The position numbers and the translations under genes are program-made. Under the pieces are notes generated by a model. That model was not told where the DNA came from. It saw only the letters and a program-made list of their open reading frames with translations, and did no database searches. Shown piece after piece: positions 41,115 through 50,485 of a stretch of 62,987 bases of DNA (positions are counted from its first letter, which is position 1; every line of letters begins with the position of its first letter). Source of the stretch: a virus; IMG/VR virus record IMGVR_UViG_3300025671_000063, positions 1 through 62,987 of that record; one strand, written 5' to 3'.

Positions 41115-42093
41115 GACCATATCAAGCAAAATGATAGTGCGCAAAGTAATGCGCGATTTGAATCCTCATAGTCAAAATGGGGATTGGTTACATGATGCCA
41201 TAGAATGGATCGGAGAAGCTCTAGAACATATAGGGAGTAGTACTCAGCTTATTACAAAAGTATGTACGGTTCAGATCAAAAATCATAAGGCCGCACTACC
41301 TGCTGACTTGTATTACCCGCAGCAGGTGTCAACAAGCGGTCATCCTGATGCTGAAACTATATATGAAGAGCTAGAAGGTCTCTCCGAAAAGATAGCTGAT
41401 CTAAAAAGAACCTATGTGGATGCCAAAGAAGATATGGCTAGCCACTTAATAAAGACACGAAGTGGTGCTGTCATATCTAATCTTGATGAGAAACTGCTAG
41501 ATAAGTACAACTCAATATCTAAAAGCAGTGATTATGCTCTTAGAGATTTGTCATCAAGAGTTGTGGTGCTTGAAAACACTTTGATGGGTGGAGATCATGG
41601 TGAACACCTTATTCCTCTGAAGTATTGTACTACTACTTTCCCTGAGTCAGAACCTTGTCCGGATTGTCATCATGATAGTCACGTAGAGTGTTACTTTATT
41701 GAAAGTGACTACATTAAAACGTCATTTGCATCAGGCACTGTATGCATAAGTTACAAAGCATTTCCTACAGACCCTGATTGCTACCCCTTGGTGCCAGACG
41801 ATATCAGCTTCAAAGAAGCTATGTTTTGGTACATATACAAGAAGATGCTACTTGGGGGTACGGTTGATGTAAATAAGAACGGGATACAGTATGATTTTGC
41901 TGATCAGAAGTGGAAGTACTACTGCACACAAGCACGCAATGCTGCAGTGTTCCCAGACATCGACAGAATGGAAAGCTTTATGAATCAGTGGGTTAGACTT
42001 ATCCCCAACATCAACAGACACGACCATGTGTTTGATGAGCTTGGGGACAGGGAAGACATATATAGAGGACGTTACAATACCTATGGTAGATGA
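41101..42093 (+). CDS. Ring/connector protein, 330 aa
   Basis: The N-terminus (YKTISSKMIVRKVMRDLNPH; WLHDAIEWIGEALEHIGSST) is a motif I recall as strongly conserved in proteins between connector and hub of Bacteroidota podovirus-like phages. A helical segment (about 85-155) is inserted in the middle. The later part (FKEAMFWYIYKKMLLGGTVD) returns to the common core. It would form one of the rings between portal and tail hub. A four-base overlap (ATGA) couples it to the tail hub gene. Confidence 0.7.
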   Translation: MAVYKTISSKMIVRKVMRDLNPHSQNGDWLHDAIEWIGEALEHIGSSTQLITKVCTVQIKNHKAALPADLYYPQQVSTSGHPDAETIYEELEGLSEKIADLKRTYVDAKEDMASHLIKTRSGAVISNLDEKLLDKYNSISKSSDYALRDLSSRVVVLENTLMGGDHGEHLIPLKYCTTTFPESEPCPDCHHDSHVECYFIESDYIKTSFASGTVCISYKAFPTDPDCYPLVPDDISFKEAMFWYIYKKMLLGGTVDVNKNGIQYDFADQKWKYYCTQARNAAVFPDIDRMESFMNQWVRLIPNINRHDHVFDELGDREDIYRGRYNTYGR

Positions 42094-45000
42094 AGAAGCT
42101 AGGGAAAGGTATGTTCAAGGATACCGCTCGGGTAGATCAGCCCGAGGGTACAATGCGTGATGCACTAAACGCTAACCTGAACATAAAGAAAGGAAGTATC
42201 AGCAATGAGTGGGGTACTTATGAATACCCTAATAATGCTGGGTTTAGAGTACTAGGTAGAACTGTACTTGACGATGATGTCATTGTCATGTTTGGGCAGG
42301 CAGTAAATGTCGTAGATAATGAGACAGTATACACTGATCAAATACGTACTCTGAATACTAGAAATCAAGAGGTACTAGTTCTGTACGAGAACGATCTGTT
42401 GAACTTTCAGCAAACTCATCCTATAGTAGCTACTAATAGAAAGAACCAAGCAGGAGATTATATAGTATACTTCACCGACGGATATAAGGAAGAGGCAGAG
42501 CTTTACACGGCTTTTGAATATGTTAACACATATAATCCTCCTAGAGTAATAAATGTAACTAGACAGAGGGCATTTAGACTGCGCGGTGGACTTGTTGATC
42601 AGCTGTACAACAACACTAACTCTTTCTACAAATTAAACCTAATACCTAGGATAGGTACTCACTCTTCGTTTGATTCAGCAAGAGTTCTGAGCGGAGGTAA
42701 CTTGTACGCAGCTGCATATTATTTAGCTCTTGCGTATACAGATAGAGACGGGGTAGAAACTAATTACTTCGTACTTTCCAATCCAGTATATATAGTCCCA
42801 AACTCTGAGAATATTACTCCGACTAATAGTTTTATTGGGGCAGAGGGTGGTACTAAATGTAACAAGACTATTCAGTGGGTAGTAGATACACCTATTGATA
42901 TAGACTACGAGCTGCTTCAGCCTGCAGTTATAAAGTTGCAGAAGACTGCAATGACAGCTGAAAAGCTTAAGCCTGTTGCAATGAACAAAGGATACGAAAC
43001 AATAGTGACGTATTCAGGAAACGAAGACTCTCAATCAATTGCTGTTGAAGACATCATAGTAGATGATGTAAACTACATTACTGCGGACACTATAAGTCAA
43101 CTGGACAATAGGTTGTATTTAGGTAATGTCTCAAGTAACAAAGACATTGGTTTTCAGCCTTTTGCACAAAACATACAGCTTGAAGCTGTAGTAGAAGAAG
43201 CAGAAGCATTCAGCCCTAGGCTTTACGACACGTTTGCTTTGAACCAAGGTTATGCTGCACTTATACAAGAGTGGCATGCTGATGTGCCACAGCAATTCAA
43301 AAATGAGTACCAAGATCTGCAGACAGGCAATATTTCATATGCTCCTACAGGAAACATAAACTATCAATACCAAGAGCTCCTAAACAATCTTCTGTTAGAT
43401 CCTCTTGGTAATACTCGGAAAGGGTATAGAGATCCTAATTTCTACTTCCAAAGAAAATCTTTTAGAAGAGGTGAGGTATATGCTTTCTACATATCATTCA
43501 TACTAAATGATGGTACTGAAACATATGCTTACCACATTCCCGGGAGAGAGCCTAGATGCATTCCTGTACCAGCGACACAGCAGACTACTTATGAGTATGC
43601 TCAGTATAGGAAGGTAACATTCTCTTTTGATGACTACGATTTTAGTTTTGGGGGAAGTGGAGTAGCAAGTCAGCATGAACTTGTGTTTTTGTATGTACCA
43701 CCACTTGGTCAAGGAAATTCGCCTGTAGGATACCCAAACGCAGGATACTACAGACCCGCTGGCTGGACTAATGATGCAACACTGGTAAATCAGTTTAATG
43801 CTAACTCACTACCTGAAACTATATCTGTAACTGGAGCTACGTACATATCTCTAACTCTGAATTCTGCAGATGACTTCGGTGCTTCGTATAATCAAACTAC
43901 CGTCTTCAATGCAATGGAAGCATGGTTGTTATCAAACGGACCTACCCTTGGAGCTACAGAAGGATGGGACGAAATAGTTGGGGAAGAAATAAGTTCACAA
44001 ACTCCTGCAATACTGGAGACAGAGGTTAGTATCAGTATTCTTTCAGATGATGATGTATGTGAAAACGATGCTCTTTCAAAGAACCCAGCTGCTACTAAAC
44101 TAGCATTTGGATTTCTCCCAACTGAAGCACTAGAACAATATGATGATATAAGATTGTTCAATGTTCTTGATACCGGAAACAAGATAGATCCTGAGCTATC
44201 TGGTAATATGGGGTACTGGGCTAATGAGAATGAGTTCTACCCTAGTACTAGAGACTTCACATTTGGGGATGTAACTACAGAAGGAGTTGCAGTCCTAGAC
44301 GATGCGCAAGGTATTTATGGTGAAAGAGTTAGGCATCACAGAATGCCTGGTAACCTTAGTGATGAGTTCTCATACATAGAGAGGTCGTCAGAACACCCTG
44401 TAAATAACAGTAATGGGAACACTCATGGCTGGTTTGAAGAGCTAGGTTACAGGCCTCTAGAAGGGGACAGACTTCGCACGATTCGTGGCATTGGGGGCGA
44501 CGGGACTATGGCGCTGGATGAAAATGTGCGCCTGTTGGGTGTGAGACTCAACAATCTTAAAATACCTAGAGGGATTCTAGAGCAAATCCAAGGGTATAAG
44601 ATATACTATGCTAAGAGAGATGAGAAAGACAAGACTATACTTGGACAGAGTATAGCAGTGCCTGGGCATCCTAGAGCAGCTAGTGTAAATAAGCAAAGCT
44701 TAGAAGAAGCTGTAACTGGTCCTTTTACTAAAGCCTTCTATATGTATGGGGGACTAGACCATACAGATAATACTACTGTAGAGACTTACGGTAAGTGGAA
44801 GAGCACAATTGAAGGCGAACGCAGGTATTACTCCCACCCAGTATTCAAGTTTCACGATCTGCATCAGCTGCGCAAAAGATCTGATATGTCTGCTGCTACC
44901 CACATACAATGTCAGTATGGAGTAATATTTAGAATGTACTCCGGAGGGCCTGGAGTATTTGTACCTCCATGTGCTCCTGATAAAGTTTGGGACGCAGTTA

Positions 45001-48000
45001 TTGATTTTGATGAGAGTGAACTCTCAACCTCTTTTAATGATGGAGTCCCAGATTACATCATAAGGAATAGTGATAACAACTTAGATCCTTGGGATGCACA
45101 CTCTACTACTTTCCCTTCTTTAGGATGGGTCAGTCCTGAGATGCAGAACACAGTAGACTTCTACTGGCACGATCCTAAAAATCAGTTGGGTAAAAAAAGC
45201 ATCGATAAAAAGATGTTTGGGGAAACTCGCATACTTGACATAAGTGATGTCCAGGAAGGAGTAATAAACTATGGGTTTATTGGAGACGATGATGGCGAGA
45301 TAGTAGGTCAAGGTGTTGATGGAGGCGCTAACGACAATACTGGAGTTAGTATTGCAAAACGTGCTAGAAAATACAGACGCGGAGAAGATTTGTCACAGCC
45401 TGCAAATGGTGATTTTGAGGGTAAAGCAGAGCAATTCCTAGCTATTAAAGCTAAGGAGGCTAGAGTGCGTGCTTGGTACACTTCGGCTATGATAGGAACT
45501 GCATACATATCACCTAGCATAGCTTTATCCTCCCCAACTGTAGTCAAGGGTGGAAGCTATAAAGCAGTAAGTGCTTTTCTAGATGGGGATTACTTAGTTA
45601 CATCAGGCGCTTCTGCACTTAATAGGTTTTACCAAGAAGGTAATTTTGATGATAACCAGCTTACTCTTATGCTGGATCCGAACAGCAAGATACTGCTGCA
45701 CGGGCGTGAGAATCATGAGACTAGTGACAGCACCTCATTTAAAGGAGCACAGATTCTATACAACTTAGCAGGTGAAACTGCTCATGCGTTTGGGTTGGTA
45801 AGCGGCCTTCCCGCTCTTAGAGGACATGCTCCTTTTGATAACCTTACTCAGGTTGGGTCTAATGGAGACCGAGCAGGTCTTGTAAGGTGGGGAGAAGCTC
45901 TCAATTGGTTGTACCCTGATGCTTTTAAAGACACAGTTCCATATGAATACCAGCTCTATGGGTTTAATACAGGATCTCAATTCCACTACCTAGCTAATGC
46001 TTCTGGGCAGGACGGAGAGATGTATGCCCCAAGAAATTATCAAGGTCTCAGGTATAGAATGTCTCCTACAAACCACATTATGGGACTGCCTATGGCGTGG
46101 CTTCTTAACGTGTGTGCTATACGTAGAAACGTCTTCTCTCCGTTTGATCAGCAGAACCTAGTATGGACTGGTTACTTTAACAGAATAAGAAACGCAAACC
46201 TTACTACTGGAGAAGCAGATGATGGATACTACACAAGAAATTACTACGAGGGAGCACAGTCTAGAGAGATCTTTGGGGGAGATACTTACATAACTAAAAC
46301 TAGCTTCCGCTCTACTTCTCAAAGCTATGGGCATAGCTATTGGAGAGCCAACAGGTGGTATGGAGATCCTGTGGGAGCAAGTGAAGAGTACACGCAGGGA
46401 GGTGTAGTTATAGAAAATGCATCTAACCTTATAAACATAGCGTTTAATACTACAGATTTCTTTGGGCGTAGAAGATTTCAATCTGACTTACCGGCAAACC
46501 TAGACCCTCTATCTGCTGGTTTGTACATAGCGGATAGATTTGGAACTACTCAAGGAGCCCCAATATGGAATGCTACCCCAGACTATCTTCAGATAGGAGT
46601 AAATTCAGGTGCTGCTGATAGTAGGTATGACATGGCTCAAAAGTTTGTCAACGTTGTAGCAGATAGCCACAACTGGGTAAAGGGCAATGTCAATCCTGTA
46701 TCTACTGTATTCTCTTTCTATGTAGAGTCTGATGACTTGCTAGAGTGGAGGCACGTAGATGATGTAGAGCGCGGAGAAAAGACTAAAGTGTTTGACTATC
46801 ATACAGGACATTCTGTAATATTCAATCCTCCCTACGACGACTTCACCAAACCTGATAAGATACTTTACGAGGATCACCTATCTGCACTGCAGAACGTAAA
46901 GGTAACCTCACCTTTGAATGTATTCGGAGAGCTATCTAAGGTTCAGACATTCCCTAACAGAGTAGTACGTTCTGATGTAGACTCAGGCAGTATTTCTGAT
47001 GGGTATAGGAAGTTTAGAGCGCTGGAATACAAAGACATACCTACTCATAGAGGTCAGATTAAAAATCTATTTGATCTGAACGGGAACCTGTACATACATA
47101 CAGAGCGCTCGTTGTTTGTGACAAAGGGTAAAGAGGAACTTCAACTGGATGCTGTCACTGCATTCATAGGTAGCGGTAACATCTTTGTGCAAGATCCTGA
47201 TGAAGCTATGCAAGCTGATGCAGGCTATGCTGGTACTGCTTCTAGACATGCACACATAACTACTGTGTATGGACACTTTTACGTCAACTACAGAGACAGA
47301 AAAGTGTACAGCGTGAGTGGGCAAGGTGTGGCAGACATAACTAGTGGTATGGAAACATGGTTGAGGGACAACATGCCATTTGCTCTAGAGCAGTTCGGAA
47401 TAAACCTAGACAGTGAAAATGCTAGGGAGAATGGCTTCTTTGTGGATGCTACAACTGGGGTCAACGTACCGATAGGATTTACCCTTGGGTATGACCCACT
47501 GTTTAAGCGCATACTTATTACAAAGCATGAGCCCATACCTACACAGCAGTTTTTCGAAGACTTCTACGCAGGTAACATAGTAGTTATCAATGACATACCA
47601 GAGCTTATATCTGGATGTGCAGACTTAGATGTCATACAAACTAATGCTAGAGTACCCATCCCAGAGCAGGTAAACTTTAAAGCTAACAACCCAGTTTATT
47701 GCGGACCTATATGGTTTGGTAACCCTGTATACTTTACACAAAGCTCTTGGACCATTTCATACTACCCTGAACTTAAAGTGTGGGGCAGTAGACACAGCTA
47801 TGCACCTAACCTGTACACGAATACCTCAGAGTACTTGGTAAGCTTTGCGGGTGATCGTAGCTGGGAGCACACTAACAAGAACAACCCTGGTAGATTCTAC
47901 GGAGAGCTATACAACTTCGAAGTAGAGTTCATAGACAATACAGCTGCTGCAGAAGCTAAGCTGTTCTCGAATATGTTCTACTGGGCTGAGTCCTTCCTTC

Positions 48001-48446
48001 CTGATCAAAACAGTATCTCTGAGCAATTCAGAGTATCTAATCCTGTGTTTGATGAGTTCTATGCATACAATAGCACTCAGATTACAGGTCTACCTATAAC
48101 AATCAACTACTTGAATAATGCTAGGTTGGTAGATAGGATATGGTATGTCAACGAGATACGAGATCTTTCAATCCAACAACAACTTACTGAGGGTGAGCTT
48201 ATTACTGGAACAGAGAATGTTGCAGGAAATATAACAACAGAAGTTACTGTGCACCCTCAAGCTACAACTATGTTCACTGAAGAGGGTGTAGTAAATAACA
48301 ACTATGTAAATCTCAATAAAGAATGGTTTAATCGCAGAAAGATGATTGACCACTATCTAGGAGTGAGACTTATAAAAGATAATACTAACAGAAATTTAGT
48401 ACATTTGTATGCAGTTGGTACTAAGTTCCGTAAATCATTCAGATAA
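42090..48446 (+). CDS. Tail hub/stabilisation protein, 2118 aa
   Basis: The opening motif MKKLGKGMFKDTARVDQPEG, then MRDALNANLNIKKGSISNEW, matches what I recall of the large stabilisation/tail proteins of crAss-like phages, where GKGxxxDxxxxxQPxGTxRxxxN begins the protein. The rest is a very long mixed alpha/beta tail barrel with many Tyr/Asn-rich strands. The final 60 residues (NNNYVNLNKEWFNRRKMIDH, DNTNRNLVHLYAVGTKFRKS) form a typical closing beta segment. It probably builds the short tail tube or muzzle. Its length is near the upper end of the family as I know it. Confidence 0.75.
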   Translation: MKKLGKGMFKDTARVDQPEGTMRDALNANLNIKKGSISNEWGTYEYPNNAGFRVLGRTVLDDDVIVMFGQAVNVVDNETVYTDQIRTLNTRNQEVLVLYENDLLNFQQTHPIVATNRKNQAGDYIVYFTDGYKEEAELYTAFEYVNTYNPPRVINVTRQRAFRLRGGLVDQLYNNTNSFYKLNLIPRIGTHSSFDSARVLSGGNLYAAAYYLALAYTDRDGVETNYFVLSNPVYIVPNSENITPTNSFIGAEGGTKCNKTIQWVVDTPIDIDYELLQPAVIKLQKTAMTAEKLKPVAMNKGYETIVTYSGNEDSQSIAVEDIIVDDVNYITADTISQLDNRLYLGNVSSNKDIGFQPFAQNIQLEAVVEEAEAFSPRLYDTFALNQGYAALIQEWHADVPQQFKNEYQDLQTGNISYAPTGNINYQYQELLNNLLLDPLGNTRKGYRDPNFYFQRKSFRRGEVYAFYISFILNDGTETYAYHIPGREPRCIPVPATQQTTYEYAQYRKVTFSFDDYDFSFGGSGVASQHELVFLYVPPLGQGNSPVGYPNAGYYRPAGWTNDATLVNQFNANSLPETISVTGATYISLTLNSADDFGASYNQTTVFNAMEAWLLSNGPTLGATEGWDEIVGEEISSQTPAILETEVSISILSDDDVCENDALSKNPAATKLAFGFLPTEALEQYDDIRLFNVLDTGNKIDPELSGNMGYWANENEFYPSTRDFTFGDVTTEGVAVLDDAQGIYGERVRHHRMPGNLSDEFSYIERSSEHPVNNSNGNTHGWFEELGYRPLEGDRLRTIRGIGGDGTMALDENVRLLGVRLNNLKIPRGILEQIQGYKIYYAKRDEKDKTILGQSIAVPGHPRAASVNKQSLEEAVTGPFTKAFYMYGGLDHTDNTTVETYGKWKSTIEGERRYYSHPVFKFHDLHQLRKRSDMSAATHIQCQYGVIFRMYSGGPGVFVPPCAPDKVWDAVIDFDESELSTSFNDGVPDYIIRNSDNNLDPWDAHSTTFPSLGWVSPEMQNTVDFYWHDPKNQLGKKSIDKKMFGETRILDISDVQEGVINYGFIGDDDGEIVGQGVDGGANDNTGVSIAKRARKYRRGEDLSQPANGDFEGKAEQFLAIKAKEARVRAWYTSAMIGTAYISPSIALSSPTVVKGGSYKAVSAFLDGDYLVTSGASALNRFYQEGNFDDNQLTLMLDPNSKILLHGRENHETSDSTSFKGAQILYNLAGETAHAFGLVSGLPALRGHAPFDNLTQVGSNGDRAGLVRWGEALNWLYPDAFKDTVPYEYQLYGFNTGSQFHYLANASGQDGEMYAPRNYQGLRYRMSPTNHIMGLPMAWLLNVCAIRRNVFSPFDQQNLVWTGYFNRIRNANLTTGEADDGYYTRNYYEGAQSREIFGGDTYITKTSFRSTSQSYGHSYWRANRWYGDPVGASEEYTQGGVVIENASNLINIAFNTTDFFGRRRFQSDLPANLDPLSAGLYIADRFGTTQGAPIWNATPDYLQIGVNSGAADSRYDMAQKFVNVVADSHNWVKGNVNPVSTVFSFYVESDDLLEWRHVDDVERGEKTKVFDYHTGHSVIFNPPYDDFTKPDKILYEDHLSALQNVKVTSPLNVFGELSKVQTFPNRVVRSDVDSGSISDGYRKFRALEYKDIPTHRGQIKNLFDLNGNLYIHTERSLFVTKGKEELQLDAVTAFIGSGNIFVQDPDEAMQADAGYAGTASRHAHITTVYGHFYVNYRDRKVYSVSGQGVADITSGMETWLRDNMPFALEQFGINLDSENARENGFFVDATTGVNVPIGFTLGYDPLFKRILITKHEPIPTQQFFEDFYAGNIVVINDIPELISGCADLDVIQTNARVPIPEQVNFKANNPVYCGPIWFGNPVYFTQSSWTISYYPELKVWGSRHSYAPNLYTNTSEYLVSFAGDRSWEHTNKNNPGRFYGELYNFEVEFIDNTAAAEAKLFSNMFYWAESFLPDQNSISEQFRVSNPVFDEFYAYNSTQITGLPITINYLNNARLVDRIWYVNEIRDLSIQQQLTEGELITGTENVAGNITTEVTVHPQATTMFTEEGVVNNNYVNLNKEWFNRRKMIDHYLGVRLIKDNTNRNLVHLYAVGTKFRKSFR

Positions 48447-50485
48447 TGGCAAACAGAAAGCAAGGATATTTGGACAAAGCTAAGCGCCAAATGAAAAAGA
48501 AAGGAACTGTCGGCGCATTCACAGAATACTGCGGTGGTAAAGTTACAGATAAGTGTATAGAACGTGCACTAAATAGTAACGACGATACTTTACGCAAGCG
48601 TGCACAATTTGCTAAGAACGTTAGAGCAAAAGACGGGGGAGCAAAACCTCTGCCTGGGGGTATTATGCAGCCCATAGGGTACGGTGCATTCAAGTTCCAT
48701 GGCAACAAGCATGATGAAGCAGGTATGGGTTCTGACAGCGGTATCATACTTGAAGAGGGTGGTAAGAAGAAGCCAGGCCTTGAAGTAGAAGATGGTGAGC
48801 TGCAAGTAGATGTTAATACCAAAGATGGTAAGAAGGAATACATAGTGTCGGATTACATCAAAAATCCTGCTACTGGTAACACACTTGCCGAAGATCTAGA
48901 AAAGGAACTAGCAAAAGCTAAGAACAACCAAGAAGCAGCTAAGATTACTGCACGCTACGTAAGACTGAATGAAAAGCTTCGCGGAGAAGAAGGGGAACCT
49001 GAATCAGTAGAGAAGCCCAGAGAAAAAGCACAACTGGGTAAGAGACGCAAGCAAAAGAAACAGTACGAGCAGGACATGGCAGACTACGAAGAAAGCTTGT
49101 CTGAATTTGAGGAAAAGCAATCTGCTTATGAAGATGAAAAGAAAGCTGTTGAAGAAAGAAACAAGAAGATACGAGAGGAGAATAAAAAAGCTAAAGAGGA
49201 CTACGAGGCTAAAGAAGCTAAGAGGAAGGAGATTATAGAGAGGAACGAGAAGCTTAGGAGTGAGCGTGGAGCTGCTGGAGCAATTCAAGAAACAGATCCT
49301 AATACGGGAGAGCGTATATACGGTGAGACTGTGGTTAACAGCGGTAACCGGGCAGATAAAATGAGGGACTGGTATAACAGGATGACTGAAGAGCAAGGTT
49401 CGCTGCCAGAAGACGTAGATAGATTTGACTTCTCAGAATATATGACTGATGGAGAGTTTGATCCTTCTAAATTTGATACTACAGAAGCTAAGGACTCTTT
49501 TAGAAGTTGGTACAATGAGCTAGACGATGACCTGGTTACAGGTAAAATAGCGTCTGACAATCAGGGTAGAGACCTGATATTCGGTGATCAATGGTATAGC
49601 AGGCATCTATTGGAAAGACCTGGTGCTCCAGAAGCAGAGCCAGAGTACAAGCCGGAGGAGGATTTGGAGGCTCCTACATTTGAAGGTGAAAGACCCGATA
49701 AGCCAGCAGATCTACCTAATCAGTTTAGGCCTCGAATGCCGGGAACCATGTTACAAATGGCTGGTCCTATAGCTGCTTTACAGTCTATGCAAGCTGCGAA
49801 TCTTATGAAGCCGGAGTATGCTAGGGAAGTACGTATGGGTCGTACAAACTTAGATCCAGAACGTGCAGCAGCAGCTCAACAATCTCAAGGAGCAGCAGCT
49901 GGTATAACATCTTCTATGTCTGGTCCCGGAGCACTAGCTATGCAGCAAAAGAATTTGGCTGCAGGTCAACAAGCTCAACGTAATATTAATGACCAGGAAA
50001 GCAGAGCCAACTTACAAATAGCCAACACGGAAAAAGGTATCAATGCAGGTATTAGACAACAGAATGCTTCTAATGCTATGAAGGCTAGTGAATACAATGC
50101 TTCTGCTAAAACTAGAACAGCGGAACAGAATAGAGCAGTAAAGCTAGCTGCTATCAATCAGATGGGTAAGATTGGTACACAGACAGTTAAGGATTACAAC
50201 CAGCAGTATGCTAACTTTGGGAGTGACATGATGCAATATGGTCCTGTTGCAGCAGACTACTATGCTAATGTGTACAAAGGCAATACTCCCTTTAATATGG
50301 GTGCTAGAGATATAAATGTATCTGGAGCCGGAGCGGAAGAGCAGGTTGCTGATATTATGCAGAATCAGCAAGCATCTGAAATATTACCTGACTCAAACGA
50401 CACCAATGAAGGTGGTAGGAAAGGCAGGTATGTGAAAAAGCCTGGGAAGATTCGTCGTAAGACTACAAGAAAGAGAAGAAGATGA
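48446..50485 (+). CDS. Virion cargo-like protein, Lys/Glu-rich, 679 aa
   Basis: The N-terminal domain contains KGTVGAFTEYCGGKVTDKCI, then ALNSNDDTLRKRAQFAKNVR, and LEVEDGELQVDVNTKDGKKE followed by YIVSDYIKNPATGNTLAEDL. I recall this pair as a conserved module of structural proteins in many Bacteroidota phages. A long highly charged coiled coil follows (about 195-280, KRRKQKKQYEQDMADYEESL). A Pro-rich segment, a Gln/Ala-rich helical region and a very basic C-terminus complete it. It probably travels inside the head or tail. The ATGA overlap with the next gene suggests equal synthesis. Confidence 0.68.
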   Translation: MANRKQGYLDKAKRQMKKKGTVGAFTEYCGGKVTDKCIERALNSNDDTLRKRAQFAKNVRAKDGGAKPLPGGIMQPIGYGAFKFHGNKHDEAGMGSDSGIILEEGGKKKPGLEVEDGELQVDVNTKDGKKEYIVSDYIKNPATGNTLAEDLEKELAKAKNNQEAAKITARYVRLNEKLRGEEGEPESVEKPREKAQLGKRRKQKKQYEQDMADYEESLSEFEEKQSAYEDEKKAVEERNKKIREENKKAKEDYEAKEAKRKEIIERNEKLRSERGAAGAIQETDPNTGERIYGETVVNSGNRADKMRDWYNRMTEEQGSLPEDVDRFDFSEYMTDGEFDPSKFDTTEAKDSFRSWYNELDDDLVTGKIASDNQGRDLIFGDQWYSRHLLERPGAPEAEPEYKPEEDLEAPTFEGERPDKPADLPNQFRPRMPGTMLQMAGPIAALQSMQAANLMKPEYAREVRMGRTNLDPERAAAAQQSQGAAAGITSSMSGPGALAMQQKNLAAGQQAQRNINDQESRANLQIANTEKGINAGIRQQNASNAMKASEYNASAKTRTAEQNRAVKLAAINQMGKIGTQTVKDYNQQYANFGSDMMQYGPVAADYYANVYKGNTPFNMGARDINVSGAGAEEQVADIMQNQQASEILPDSNDTNEGGRKGRYVKKPGKIRRKTTRKRRR